Shown: piece by piece, positions 1 through 10,440 of the stretch
How positions within the stretch are numbered: the first letter of the stretch is position 1
Layout: each line of letters opens with the position of its first letter
Assembly (NCBI GenBank): GCA_036971475.1
Contig: JBAIZL010000005.1
Coordinates: 167,643,886 to 167,707,885, forward strand
DNA from: Prosapia bicincta
Taxonomy: Eukaryota > Arthropoda > Insecta > Hemiptera > Cercopidae
DNA: 64,000 nt
Direction of reading: 5' to 3'
Made by a program: the position numbers and the translations under genes
Notes under the pieces: model-generated
The model's input: only the letters and a program-made list of their open reading frames with translations
What the model was told of the DNA's origin: nothing
The model's database searches: none

Positions 1-575
1 CTTAGAGGGAAGAAGTAGGGTTTAGTATAACAAATAGAATGAAAAGAAGCTGTGCTTAAATCTAGGCCAAGGAAGGTTATGAGCCAGCCGGTTAGGTTAA
101 GCATGGTTATATTATGTTAGGTCAGTTTAAGTTAAGTTAAATTAGGCTAGGTCAGGTTGAGTTTGGATAAATTTGGTTAAGTTAGGTTGTTAACATGTGA
201 ATGAAGGTGCCAAACCTGAACGAGGTTTCTAACAATGTAATAAAATTATAGCACTCTAATAAACAAATACGATTCTTGTTAAATATTTTTTAAAGTGAAC
301 GTAAACTAATATACTGTAAGAGATAAAGTAAATGCAAGTGATGCTCCAAATACAATATATGTGCGGACACAAGTGTGTGTTTGTGACTGTGCGTGTGTGT
401 GCACGAGGCCATTCTGGTCTTTGTAATGGAGTCTGGAAACCACCAACGTTTTTAGAATGATACTGTGAAAAATTATGGCGTCACTTTAGTAGGTAGTTTA
501 TCTGAACCAAACTTACTCTCTATCGGAATCGATTAGAGAGGTGTCTGAATCCCAGCCTTCATTAATGGCTTAAAG
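1..575. other. Non-coding flank
   Basis: No convincing coding potential is visible on either strand. It holds a degenerate TTAGG-like patch (85-190), a short GT-rich stretch near 370-400, and the left target-site copy GCTTAAAG (568-575) of the hAT element that follows. Confidence 0.5.
85..190 (+). repeat. Degenerate TTAGGT/AAGTT-like simple repeat
   Basis: About 100 bases are built from variants of GGTTAAGTTAGG, such as TTAGGTT, TTAGGTC and TTAAGTTAAGTT. TTAGG is the ancestral insect telomere unit, but the copies are too irregular for a working telomere. Interstitial degenerate TTAGGT tracts are the simpler reading. Confidence 0.45.
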
Positions 576-829
576 CAGGATACTGCAAACTGCAGCCTGC
601 GGGTAAAATCTGGCCCCGCGACAGCTAATGACTTATTGTTGTGATAAGCTGAATAAAAAATACAGAATAATACCTCAGTATTATTTACTTGCTGGGTAAA
701 GCTTAATGACAAGTATAATTTTGCTTAAGCGCAATAACTAACAAATAATTTAAATAATCCAACTAACATTATAAGTATATATAAACATTTTAACATATAA
801 AGTACTATTGAGATTTATGTAGTTGTGAT

Positions 830-2160
830 TTTCCACCAACCATAGTTTGTAGTTGTGGACCAATTTTACTTGTACCGATTATTGAAAGATATTTAAAATG
901 CTCATCGGTTAAGTGAGACCTGTAAACGTTCTTTACTCACTTCATTTTGGAGAATATTTTCTCACACAAGTAAATCTACAAAAACAGATAACAGTCCTCA
1001 AGGAAATTTGTGCAAATTATCAAATTGTATCAGTGGAAGATTTTTATAAAATTCCAACAAAATGAGTTTTGATATTTGTTCTTAAATATATCACTGCGCT
1101 GTGAATCAATAACTTCCATTTGAAGTTTTGGGGCTAGGGTTTCAATGTTGGTATTAAAAGGATTTTTAAAAATCTTAATTTTAATCACAATAACATCAAG
1201 GTTTGAGAAAGGAGTATCAAAATTTATATTCAAAGCATTCAAAGCTTCGATTGCAAAATCTATGGGAATTTGAATGTTAGTGGTGTTGTTGAATATTCCA
1301 TATGTTAAAAAATTTGTGAAATACTTTATACTCAGTTGTGATTGAAACATCATTATATTCTGCCGGAAAGATTTGATATTAGTCTATAAATCAGGGAGAA
1401 GTTGGTTTTCTTCTTGCAGCCTCAAATTCAGTTAGTTCATATGTTTTGTGATTCGGATGAATTGCGATGCTTTTCATTCATAAAAATTTCGACCACTGCT
1501 CGAAGATCAAAGAAGCTCTAAAGGACTTTTCCGCGACCAAGCCAGCGTACGGGAGTATGGTATGGTAAATCAGTTCCTCCAATCTCTCCAGTAAACTCGA
1601 GGAACTCTCTGAATCTGATCAAACTAACAATTGATGTGATTGGTTTTAGAACTTCAGACATGTCCAAACATTTTCCGCACTGTTGATGAATGATACAATG
1701 TAAGACTAACTGTTTTGAAACACCGTTAGTTTTCTACAGCCTTCAAGAGGGACCACTCATTTATTTTTACCACACGTGTTTGCCTCCATCAGTTTTAATA
1801 GATTTTAAGTCTGTCCATCGAATATTCTTTTTATCAATGCCATTTTCAATTTTCTTAAAAATATCTTCACCAGTAGTCGTGCTGTGAATACTAGAAGTTC
1901 TTCATACACTTCACAGCTGTTATCTTCTCCTTGAATAAAACTCAAGACCTGACCTGACTCATCCAAAGCTAGAGGAAAGCACTCAAGATCGACATTTTTG
2001 TCAGACAGTTGAGTTGATACATTTTCTCCTATTGCTTCTACCCTTCGAGAATCGATATTTGCTCACAAATCGACAGATTGTACCTTTTCGAGGCACATTT
2101 CTTAGGCTACTATAATTAGGCAGTCTTTGGTTATTTCCCCATAGGTGAATGGTTTTCCGC
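830..2160 (-). pseudogene. hAT transposase relic (C-terminal half best preserved)
   Basis: Minus-strand reading gives a hAT-type C-terminal block. From about 1250 downwards it reads KNPFNTNIETLAPKLQMEVI, and below 1000 come YLCEKIFSKMK, a stop, then YRSHLTDEHFKYLSIIGTS. This is the layout of the hAT dimerisation region (a LQMEVIDLQ-type segment, then the CEK.FSKMK motif, then LTDEHL). Upstream (1353-1930) fragments such as SLIFEQWSKFL and YELTEFEAARRK appear with several stops and frame breaks. The resemblance is to the GTF2IRD2/FAM200-like hAT group. It is clearly dead; the longest open piece is about 107 residues (1030-1353). Confidence 0.68.
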
Positions 2161-2240
2161 TGCCTATTGTTCAGTATTGAGTTTCATAAACATAGTTTGT
2201 TGCGAATCCCACACAAAAACAACAAATCAAATCAAAATAC

Positions 2241-2677
2241 TGTTACGAAGATATCTTAAAACACGCACAAATACGTTTTAATCCAAGGAGTTACATGCTA
2301 CTTCTTTATTTCACAACACACAAATTCGCGTTTCCTAGGTTCAATAACTCGGGTCAGTCAGTCAGCCAGCCAGCCAGAGAAAGAGGGGTTTTGGTGGCCC
2401 CCGAGGTTTTGCAGCGTCCGTCACGAGACACTGACTGTAGGTAGGAATTGGGGATTAGAGGTTTTGGTAGAGAGCTGGATTAAAACGTCTAGTGGTCGCG
2501 CCGCTAGCCTTTTTATACTCTAATTACTGCCATCCAGAAGTAAGTGGAATACACCAGAACTTCCTCGGACCAACGAGGTTCAACGCAAATTGAGCGCTAT
2601 CTGTAAGCGATGGGTTCAGAGGGTACACTACATATTTTGCGTGTAACTATCAGATGTCAAGTGACGCAGTTGTAACA
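2241..2677. mobile_element. Solo LTR, 437 bp, with ATAC target duplication
   Basis: The segment starts TGTTAC and ends GTAACA, a perfect 6-bp terminal inverted repeat with the TG...CA ends of an LTR. It is flanked by direct ATAC copies at 2237-2240 and 2678-2681. It is richer in GC than its surroundings and contains GTCAGTCAGCCAGCCAGCC and a TTTTATACTC TATA-like site near 2510. No internal retroelement coding sequence or second LTR is visible nearby, so it is best read as a recombined solo LTR. The 4-bp duplication suits Ty3/Gypsy-type elements; that assignment is inference. Confidence 0.62.
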
Positions 2678-2873
2678 ATACAGTAAACACAATAGAGGTT
2701 GAACAAGAGAATTTAGTAAGCGTGTGCTCGCTCATGGGCGTACTCGGCGACTAGTCTAGATCTAGAAATTATAGATAATGACAGGAAAATTTAAACGATA
2801 TTGACCCTTGGAACTCATTGAACTAATCAGTGTGGCTCCCAGGCTGAAAAGTTTGTTGACCCCTGGCATAAAG

Positions 2874-3922
2874 TACAATATAATTGAAACATTAGAAACA
2901 AATAATGAACAAATGTGTTGGGTCCAGTTGGAAGATCCTTCTTGATTCTTTCCTTCACAGTGCATATTTGTCCGGAGATTCAGGATCTAAAAAAATATAA
3001 GTCAACTGAAACTGAGTTTTACTTTGATTATGTAGTGAAAGTGCATAAGTGCTTTCACTCAATATGTCTTGAATTGTAAATGTAGAAAGTCAATTTACAT
3101 TTCTTTATACCTGGTTTAATTAATAAATTATATTTATTAGCTAAAACGTTCGTAAACCTGTTGAACTGTTTCCTCAATTAGTTTGTTAGAAAAAATTTCT
3201 ATTTAAAACATTTTTTTACACAAAAATGTAACGGTAAATATTTCCTCTTTACACGGAACCGTAATAGGTAAAAAAATATTTATATCTGTCGTGAAAAAAT
3301 ACTTAATAAGGACGGGAAAATAACAATATTTAAGGGCGACATCCCGAATATTTAAAATTTTGAAAAGGACAAGAATAATTTTAGAACACAGACAAAACTT
3401 TTTTAAATCATGTTTTTATTTATGAAAAAGAGCATTGTTTTATACTAAATTAGGTTATAAATATAAAGTGTCCGTTCAGAATAGGTTTAGTTCAAAATAA
3501 TGTCTACTAATACACAAGGTAAATAGTTAAAGCGTTTAATACGGCCTCTTTGTTCCGTGGAAAAACGTATATCAAGTTAAAGACCAGTTCACTTGTCAAT
3601 AATTTGACCTCTCAGCAGACTTTATTATAAGTTTTCTTATAACCAAATTATTCAATTATAAATAGATATTTGGAGGTATATATAATTTGGTATTACATAG
3701 TGCCTGGTTTTATATATAAAAAAGGGATTTTAAAGGTTTTATGTGTAAGTTGAAGTTATTTTTCTTTTTTATAGAATTTATAATTTTTGGGGTTTCGTCT
3801 CCAAATTTATTTATTGTTTTCTATGTTCCTGAAGATTTTATGCGTAGCTAGGTTTACCAATATTGCATTGCAATAATGTCTTTTCACCAATATCTATTAC
3901 GTGTATAGTGTCAATAACTAAG
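2874..3922. other. AT-rich non-coding stretch
   Basis: I see no supported gene or element here. The last 12 bases (3911-3922, TCAATAACTAAG) are the left target-site copy of the following fold-back element. Confidence 0.5.
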
Positions 3923-4319
3923 ATACAATATCAAGAGAACAGTGGTACAATATATTACAAAAATATAGGTGAAAAAACCCCAAAACCACAAAAATTAATA
4001 AAAAAATAACTAAAATAAGTTACCTAAGATTAAATCCTTATGTACATTTCGATGACAAAGTCATCATCTTCAGAGGTTCCTATTACAAAAGTACAATCTA
4101 GAATACAAAGAAATTTACAAACTAGACTGACCCGTCTAGTTTGTCAGTCTAGTTTGTTAATTTCTTTGTGTTCTAGATTGTACATTTGTAATAGGAACCT
4201 CTGAAGATGACGACAATGTCATCGAAATGTACATAAGGATTTAATCTTAAGTAACTTATTTTAGCTATTTTTTGATTAATTTTTGTGGTTTTGGGGTTTT
4301 TTCACCTATATTTTTGTAA
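3923..4319. mobile_element. Fold-back element FB-A, full copy, 12-bp target duplication
   Basis: Two arms of roughly 180 bp are inverted copies of each other around an apex near 4132-4140 (GACCCGTC region). The left arm begins ATACAATATCAAGAG and the right arm ends ACCTATATTTTTG. The flanks carry identical TCAATAACTAAG at 3911-3922 and 4320-4331, which defines the insertion exactly. Each arm holds CTGAAGATGA followed by a hairpin (GAC...GTC) and TCGAAATGTACAT: plus strand 4201-4230, minus strand 4073-4044. A second copy lies at 13567-13826. There is no coding capacity. The 12-bp duplication is unlike most DNA-transposon MITEs (2-9 bp) and suits target-primed retrotransposition. Confidence 0.85.
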
Positions 4320-4331
4320 TCAATAACTAAG

Positions 4332-5559
4332 GTCCTACTTCTGATAGAATAGTTGTTTTACGATCGTGTGACGACTGTTACGATTGTATTTCTATTATAA
4401 AAATTTTTTCAACATCCGTTTAATCCAAGCGTAGTTCCTGAAACTGACACAACGCTAATGAATACGTTTTTTTATATCAGAACAATTGACCTTGTGGGAC
4501 TTCCGCATTATGTGTTGAATATTCGATGACTGTAATTAAATAACGATTCGAAAACAGGCTGTTGATAGTTTTTTAAAGTCATTTGTGTGAATTGTTGTTT
4601 GCCTAACGATGTAGGCGAAATTTAATTTGTTTTGAATGTTGTATGATATATAGTTACTGATTAGACTTTGGCAGGTCTGTTGAATGTTACTAGTCGATAC
4701 GGATGAGTTTCTGTTGCAGGCAGAATAGTTTGAATAGACAGAATGTTTTGAAGAAAACTCCCACTAAGGGGTCCAAGCACAGAATGGAAAATAATATAAC
4801 TTGATAATTGGAAATTAAAAGTATAAACAATCGTGGGAAAGGAAGTGATTAATTGTGGACAGCATTCAGAGTAGAAAGGTAAATCTACTCCCAGAACTAA
4901 GTTGGGATTGTTCTTGAGGAAATAGTATTTGAAAACTCTAATTGGGCTTGTAGTAGAGATAAAAATTAGAAAGGTAACCAATCAAGATCAAAGAAGCATT
5001 TAAACTCGTCATCTTATAGCCTATTCAATCAGGATTTTCAGTATTGCCATTTTTTTAGCGCAGTTCTCATTGCATTGACAAGCGTGTGAATTTGTACCCT
5101 ATGTGACGATTATACTGATGTAACAACTTCGCTTTCTCCTCTCTGATCCCCCAAATGCTCTTCCAATATTTATGTTTGTAGCTTTAAGGCGACCAATCAC
5201 TAAATGCCGGGTAGTGCGTAGACTTTATGAACACGAACGTCTACTTCATGAAAGTTTCCTGTACTTTCAGTATGAGGGGATCATATTACTAATTCCTTCT
5301 ACCTTTTTTTTATCCCATTTTGTACAAGGATGTATAACGTGTAAATACCTCTTTTAGAACATGATAGAGCGTGAGTCTAGTTAGGTACGCGACACTTCAT
5401 TCGTGATGTCCCTTATACCTCTTATGTTGTAAGGTTTTATGTCTGCCTTACCCGTCTGCCTTTATTCACAGACCTTTCATATCCTTTTAGGGGATGTTGT
5501 AATGGCTGATTCCCTTAAAACTATAAAGAAATTATACATTTTTTTAAAAGTCAATTCCT
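4332..5559. other. Unassigned stretch
   Basis: A minus-strand open frame of 106 codons at 4661-4981 has no recognisable motif and is probably chance. Nothing else could be supported. Confidence 0.4.
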
Positions 5560-6230
5560 ACTTAAGTTGACAAAGAAAAATGTTATTTGAGTTTCTTTTG
5601 ATTTTATAATAATTACAATTAATATAAATATATATTATGCCAGAATAACATTATTAAGTGGCCAAATAGAAAGCGAATCTCCTTGAAATTCTCCGTTTTC
5701 CTTTCTACGTATGGTGTTAGACTGTTATTTTTGTTTATTACTATTTTTACACTTTTTTTGTCGTTTGCATTGTGTTTTAGTTTCTTTTCGCTTTCCATTC
5801 GCATTGTTCGTTTGTGAAGCAAGATTGGATACCGTCAATCCAGTTTGTTTGTTTATTTTATTTCTTTTCATCATTTTTAATCCTAGATTATTATTTATAA
5901 TATTGTGTGGTAAGCATGGCAAGAATTTAAGTTTGTGCAATGGAGGTTTCGACAACAACCAGATGGGGGAAATAAAAATTCATATACATATTTCTAGCTG
6001 TACGAAAGTTGGCTCAGTATCAAAGCGTTAAACTTCAAATATGTAAATACTCAGTTTGAATCCGACCTAGATCCCCAAATTTTTATAATTTAATTATTGA
6101 ATAAATATTTGAAAAAACTGTATTGACATCAATTGTCATCCACTATAGGTTAAAAAAATGTATTTGAACTTGATTGGTTGAATAAAAACGTATTTTATTA
6201 ACGACTGAAAATTTGTACAACATATATATA
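5560..6230 (+). repeat. Dispersed repeat R, copy 1, with tRNA-like A/B boxes
   Basis: First of three direct copies of a repeat about 550-670 bp long. Landmarks shared by all copies are AAATAGAAAGCGAA, TCGCTTTC-rich text, CCAGTTTGTTTGTTTA and ACATCAATTGTCATCCACTA near the end. At 6010-6066 the copy contains TGGCTCAGTATCAAAGCG followed by CAGTTTGAATCCGACC, which resemble the A and B boxes of a tRNA promoter. A SINE-like origin is plausible, but the tRNA-like part is internal rather than at the 5' end. Confidence 0.6.
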
Positions 6231-6549
6231 ACACGAGAGTGTGAGCTAATAGAAGGAATGAAAAAATGACCTACTAAGGATAGGAATTGGAATATAGTTA
6301 GGATTAAGGTAGAGAAATAAAATCCCTTGTTAGGATATTAAGAGAGTGATGACGTCACGTGTACAGATTTCCGGAGTAGATATAGTCTCTGTCTAACAAT
6401 AAAATAAATTTAATGTTTTTAATCGGTTCGCTTATCAGGCTCTACTAAACACCCGTAGCCTAAGATAAGGATAAAGTTGAAAACATTTATTTTTTGCAAT
6501 AGAAAGTGTAATTTTCATTTACAGAAAGCAAAGTTTCGTTTTATCAAGT

Positions 6550-6672
6550 AATATTAAAAAAATTCAACTCGTTTCCTACTAAAGTAAAAAAATGTACTTC
6601 AGTTTCTTTTTATTTTATAATTACAACTAATATAAATAAATAAATAATATTATAATAATAAATATTATAATA

Positions 6673-6732
<60 letters not shown>

Positions 6733-7000
6733 AAATGTTACTATCTGGAGTACATCCGTTCATTCTGCAGTCCATAAATTCGCAGTTCCGACGTTTCGCT
6801 AGAATCTCATCCAGCATTGACGAGGTGAACCCAACAACAGTAGACTCGCTCTTCTACTGTTGTTGGGTTCACCTCGTCAATGCTGTATGAGATTCTAGCG
6901 AAACGTCGGAACTGCGAATTTATGGACTGCAGAATGAACGGATGTACTCCAGATAGTAACATTTCATCATATTTTTCCATCCGTGAAGGAATACGTATCA

Positions 7001-7068
<68 letters not shown>

Positions 7069-7650
7069 CACGTACGTCAGAATAACAATATTAGGTGGTA
7101 AAATAGAAAGCGAATTTCTTTGCTATTTTCTAATTTTCTTTCTATGTATGGTGTTGGACTATTATTTTTCTTTGTTACTATTTATACGCTTTCTTTTTTC
7201 GTCGCTTGCATTGTGTTGTAGTTTTTTCCGCATGTCCGTTTGTGAAGTAAGCTTCGATAGCGTTAATCCAGTTTTTTTTGTTTACTTTATTCTTTTCATT
7301 CATTTTTAATCCTAGAGAGAATTATTTATGATATTGTGTGGTAACTATGGCAACAATTTAAAGTTGTGCAATGGAGGTTTCGGTGACAAGCAGATGTGGG
7401 GGGGGGAGAAAGAAAAATTCATATACATCTTTGAGAATTCATTTTTAGTTATGGGAAAATTGGCTCAGTAGCAAAGCGCTAGACTTCGAAAATGAAAAGT
7501 ACTCAGTTCGAATTTGACCTAAGCCCTTAAAATTTTTATAATTTAATAATTGAATAAATATTTTAAAAAAAACTGTATCAACATCAATTGTCATCCACTA
7601 CATGTTGAACAAATTATTTGAACTTGATTGGGTGTATAAAAACGTATTTT
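6550..7650 (+). repeat. Dispersed repeat R, copy 2, interrupted by a palindrome in (TA)n
   Basis: This is the same repeat as at 5560-6230, split by about 390 bases. The left part ends in an ATAATATATAT run near 6675 and the right part resumes at about 7066 with GTCAGAATAACAATATTAGG, matching the CCAGAATAACATTATTAAG of copy 1. The tRNA-like boxes are at 7460-7478 and 7503-7518 (CAGTTCGAATTTGACC). The copy shows exactly where the inserted palindrome and its TA tracts lie. Confidence 0.62.
6675..7066. mobile_element. Palindromic (fold-back) element inside a (TA)n tract
   Basis: Arms 6727-6846 and 6852-6971 are inverted copies with about one mismatch (CTCATCCAGC against CTCATACAGC) around the apex GACTCGCTCTTC. 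Alternating TA tracts border both sides (6678-6728 and 7003-7066). Each arm, read outward from the apex, holds GATGAGATTCTAGCGAAACG, a GATGAG-stem-CGAAAC block reminiscent of PLE hammerhead cores. The insertion lies at a spot where repeat copy 1 has only a short TATATTA, so either the TA tract was the target or it arrived with the element. Confidence 0.75.
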
Positions 7651-7654
7651 ATTA

Positions 7655-8200
7655 ATGTTCTTTTCTTTTTTTTTGATGCTTGCATTGTGTTGTAGTTTTA
7701 TTTCGCTTTCGTTTCGCAACGTCCGTTTGTGAAGCAAGGTTAGCTAACCTGAATCCAGTTTGTTTGTTTATTTTATTCTTATCATTCATTTTTAATCATT
7801 GAGCATTATTTATGATATTGCGTGGTAACTATGACAACAATTTAAGGTTGTACAAAGGAAATTTCGACGACAACCAGATGGGAGCAAAAAATATTCATAT
7901 ACTTCTTTGAGAAAGTCACTTCTAGCTATGGGAAGGTTACTGATTGGCAATACTGATTGCCAAAAGCGCTGGACGTTGAACATGAAGATACTCAGTTCGA
8001 ATCCGACCTAGACCCCCAAATTTTTGATAATTTAATTATTGAATAAATATTTGAAAAAAAAACTCTGGTAACATCAATTGTCATTCACTACAGGTTGAAA
8101 CAAAATGTATCTGAACGTGATTAGATGAATACAAAAATATTTAATTAACGATTGAAAATTTTTACAAGATATATAAGGAGAGTGAGCTGATGGAAGAATT
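7655..8200 (+). repeat. Dispersed repeat R, copy 3
   Basis: Third direct copy. It has the best B box, CAGTTCGAATCCGACC at 7993-8008, and an A-box region disturbed by a short duplication (TGATTGGCAATACTGATTGCC, about 7940-7961). It lacks the left ~100 bases of copies 1 and 2. Confidence 0.6.
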
Positions 8201-8929
8201 TAGAAATAGAGAAATTTGCCATTCTTTACTTACGTCTAGGTTTTAAATATATTTTCAACTGGAAGGAAAAACTGTATTTTAATTTGTGGACCGCTGCTAA
8301 GATGATTAGGTGTAGGCAGACACGTAACCCCCAGACACGGAGGGTGGTGCTTGTACCTATAGTACCAGTGTGTGAAGGCCTGGTTTGAGCATTGGCTCAC
8401 TCCAGGGACGGAGTGCTCCAACTACACCTGCGTAGAACGTTCGTGAGGCAAGGTTTTCGTTGCCGCAATACCATTTGTTTGGTACTACTAAGATTAGGGG
8501 TTAACCAGGATGTTAGCGGAAGGTCCTACACTCTTGACCCATTCGTTTTGGACACAGGTTGAGCTCAGGTCAGACAGGAGACGTTACACCATTAACTCTT
8601 CCGTCGGGTGAGCTGAAACTCCAAACTTTTTGTTAGTTCGATTAACTTAGTTCATTTCCTTCCGAGTTCTTCAGAGTTAAAAACATTTATATTTCTATAA
8701 ATGTTTCGCAATACCTTTGACATTCATTTAGATTTCAAGGTTAGCCTTACCATAACTGGTAGGAAGTGTTTCTTGCATAGTTGATAAACATTGTTCAAGG
8801 TTATCCAGTCCCAAACACATATAAATGCAGCTCCTTTGTTAACGAATAGAGAAATAGAATAAAGTTTTGCCTTTCGATATGTGGGCTTCCGTGTAGAGGA
8901 TTGGTTAGAAAATTAAATTTCATAATCTA
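8201..8929. other. Unassigned, locally GC-richer stretch
   Basis: Positions 8280-8660 are richer in GC than the surroundings and look like part of an unrecognised repeat or old element. No open frame with a recognisable domain is present. Confidence 0.35.
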
Positions 8930-9120
8930 ACGGCTCTATCTTGTTGAGACAATTGAAACTCTGAGAACAATCTTGGTTTAATGGTAGTCACTAACGTTCA
9001 TAAGGTGATAAAAACCGAAGACTGCAAAAGGATATGGAAATTCCTTATTCCTATCGAAAATCGAACCCTGTCCTTTGAGGTTAGTCAGTGTTTGATCCAC
9101 TATACTACCAGGGGGCCAAT
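8930..9120 (-). repeat. Probable tRNA-derived SINE fragment
   Basis: On the minus strand from about 9117 the sequence reads CCCCCTGGTAGTATAGTGG and, some 35 bases later, ACAGGGTTCGATTTTCGA. These match RNA polymerase III A and B boxes (TAGTATAGTGG and GGTTCGATTTT) at tRNA-like spacing. The 3' part does not pair as an acceptor stem, so this is not a tRNA gene. A SINE head followed by a non-tRNA body is the best reading. Confidence 0.5.
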
Positions 9121-9179
9121 ATAGAATATGTATATATGAGGAAAAGAGGCAAGGTAAACATTTTCCCAATAAAAAAAAA

Positions 9180-9837
9180 TTAAAGGTATTTATAACGAAA
9201 AATAAAATAAAAACAAATTAACCGTATTTTTAGTATTCAACAAACACAAGTTACATAACAATAATTGTTTATAGCTCTTAAGTTACCCTGCGGCATCATG
9301 AAACGTTTACCTGAAATGTTCTTTCCTAACTTCTTAGTCCCTCCTGACTGGATTCGCCCCTTAATCAGCCATCATCCAAACAATTATACAATCGGAAATG
9401 TCTCCTCTGTACAACTAGTATTAATGGTTTAAAATAGATGGACCAAGGAAAAGAAATGCTACTTCCGTTTCATAACATCTGTTTTCCAAGGCCAATAATA
9501 TCCAGAGCAAATTCTGAGTCAGTACTTGTGGCTTAGCTTGAAACAGCTGATGTGGCAGTCAATGAGCCAGAGAAGGGGCCCCGATGTTATGCTGTAAAAG
9601 GTGTTGTATAAAACAGCAAGTTTAATTTACGGGGGTGGACCTATAGTGACCAATAAACAAAAAGCCAGATCTGGATATGCGCATTGAAATGATTATTGGT
9701 GATCAGCTACTCTATAATTTATAAAAAAATTGGTTCTGGCACTCGGTAGAGAGTCGACAGTAGTGTAAACGTTATAGCCATGTCTACAGAAATTTTGTAT
9801 TGAGAAAAACATTTAATCTTGCGTATTGAGAAATTAC
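9180..9837. other. Unassigned stretch
   Basis: Moderately GC-rich between 9290 and 9600, without recognisable coding or terminal repeats. Confidence 0.35.
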
Positions 9838-10440
9838 AGAAACATTTGTTATAATATAATAAACAATAATACAGAATTTTTACTTTAACACTAAAATTTG
9901 AACTACAAATAAATTTGTAATAGTTTTGCAAAATTTTCAACGAATGAAATGAAAATATAAGATTATAAACATTAACTTTATAATAAACAATAACGCAGAT
10001 TTTTTAAATTTAACACTAAACTTTGAACTACAAATAAATTGGTAATAGTTTTGCAAAACTTTCAACGAATGAAATGAAAATATAAGATTATAAACATTAG
10101 CTTCATAACAAACAATAACGCAGATTTTTTAAATTTAACACTAAATTTTGAACTACAAATAAATTAAAGGTAATAGTTTTGCAACATTTTCAACGAATGA
10201 AATGAAAATATAAGATTATAAACATTAGCTTTATAATAAACAATAACGCAGATTTTTTAAATTTAACACTAAATTTTGAACTACAAATAAATTAAAGGTA
10301 ATAGTTTTGCAAAATTTTCAACAAATGAAATGAAAATATAAGGTTGTTAAAATTAACTTCATTATAAACAATAATACAGATTTTTTCATTTAATAAAAAA
10401 AAATTAAACAACAAATAAATAACAAATTAAAGGTAGGCCT
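9838..10440 (+). repeat. Tandem array, about five units of 124-128 bp
   Basis: The landmark AATAAACAATAA (with variants) recurs at about 9858, 9982, 10107, 10235 and 10363, giving spacings of 124, 125, 128 and 128. Each unit also contains TTTGAACTACAAATAAAT, TAATAGTTTTGCAA and CAACGAATGAAATGAAAATATAAG. The middle units are nearly identical and the outer units more diverged, typical of an unequal-exchange minisatellite. No GAAA hairpin or coding frame was seen in the unit. Confidence 0.85.

Larger units (their letters stand above)
576..2865 (-). mobile_element. hAT-superfamily DNA transposon, decayed, carrying a solo LTR
   Basis: The right end, read on the minus strand from 2865, starts CAGGGGTCAACAAACTTT and continues with a GCCTGGGAGCCACA-like stretch, a classic hAT terminus. 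The left end starts CAGGATACTGCAAAC and keeps the same layout (CAG, then CAAACT, then GCCTG). Near-identical 8-bp flanks, GCTTAAAG (568-575) and GCATAAAG (2866-2873), fit the 8-bp hAT target duplication. The transposase relic inside runs on the minus strand. A 437-bp solo LTR (2241-2677) interrupts the element, so the hAT is the older insertion. Confidence 0.72.

Noticed and set aside
85..190. Telomere
   Set aside because: TTAGG-like units are too irregular and the patch is only about 100 bases long.
4661..4981. 106-codon minus-strand frame as a gene
   Set aside because: No motif and no exon context; AT-rich chance frame.
6880..7309. Open frames rich in IYIYIY on the plus strand
   Set aside because: They are translations of the (TA)n tract and its flanks.
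9050..9120. A tRNA gene on the minus strand
   Set aside because: A and B boxes are present, but the acceptor stem and 3' part do not pair, so a SINE head is likelier.
9838..10440. Possible CRISPR-like array
   Set aside because: Whole units of ~125 bases repeat without unique spacers; it is a minisatellite in eukaryotic DNA.
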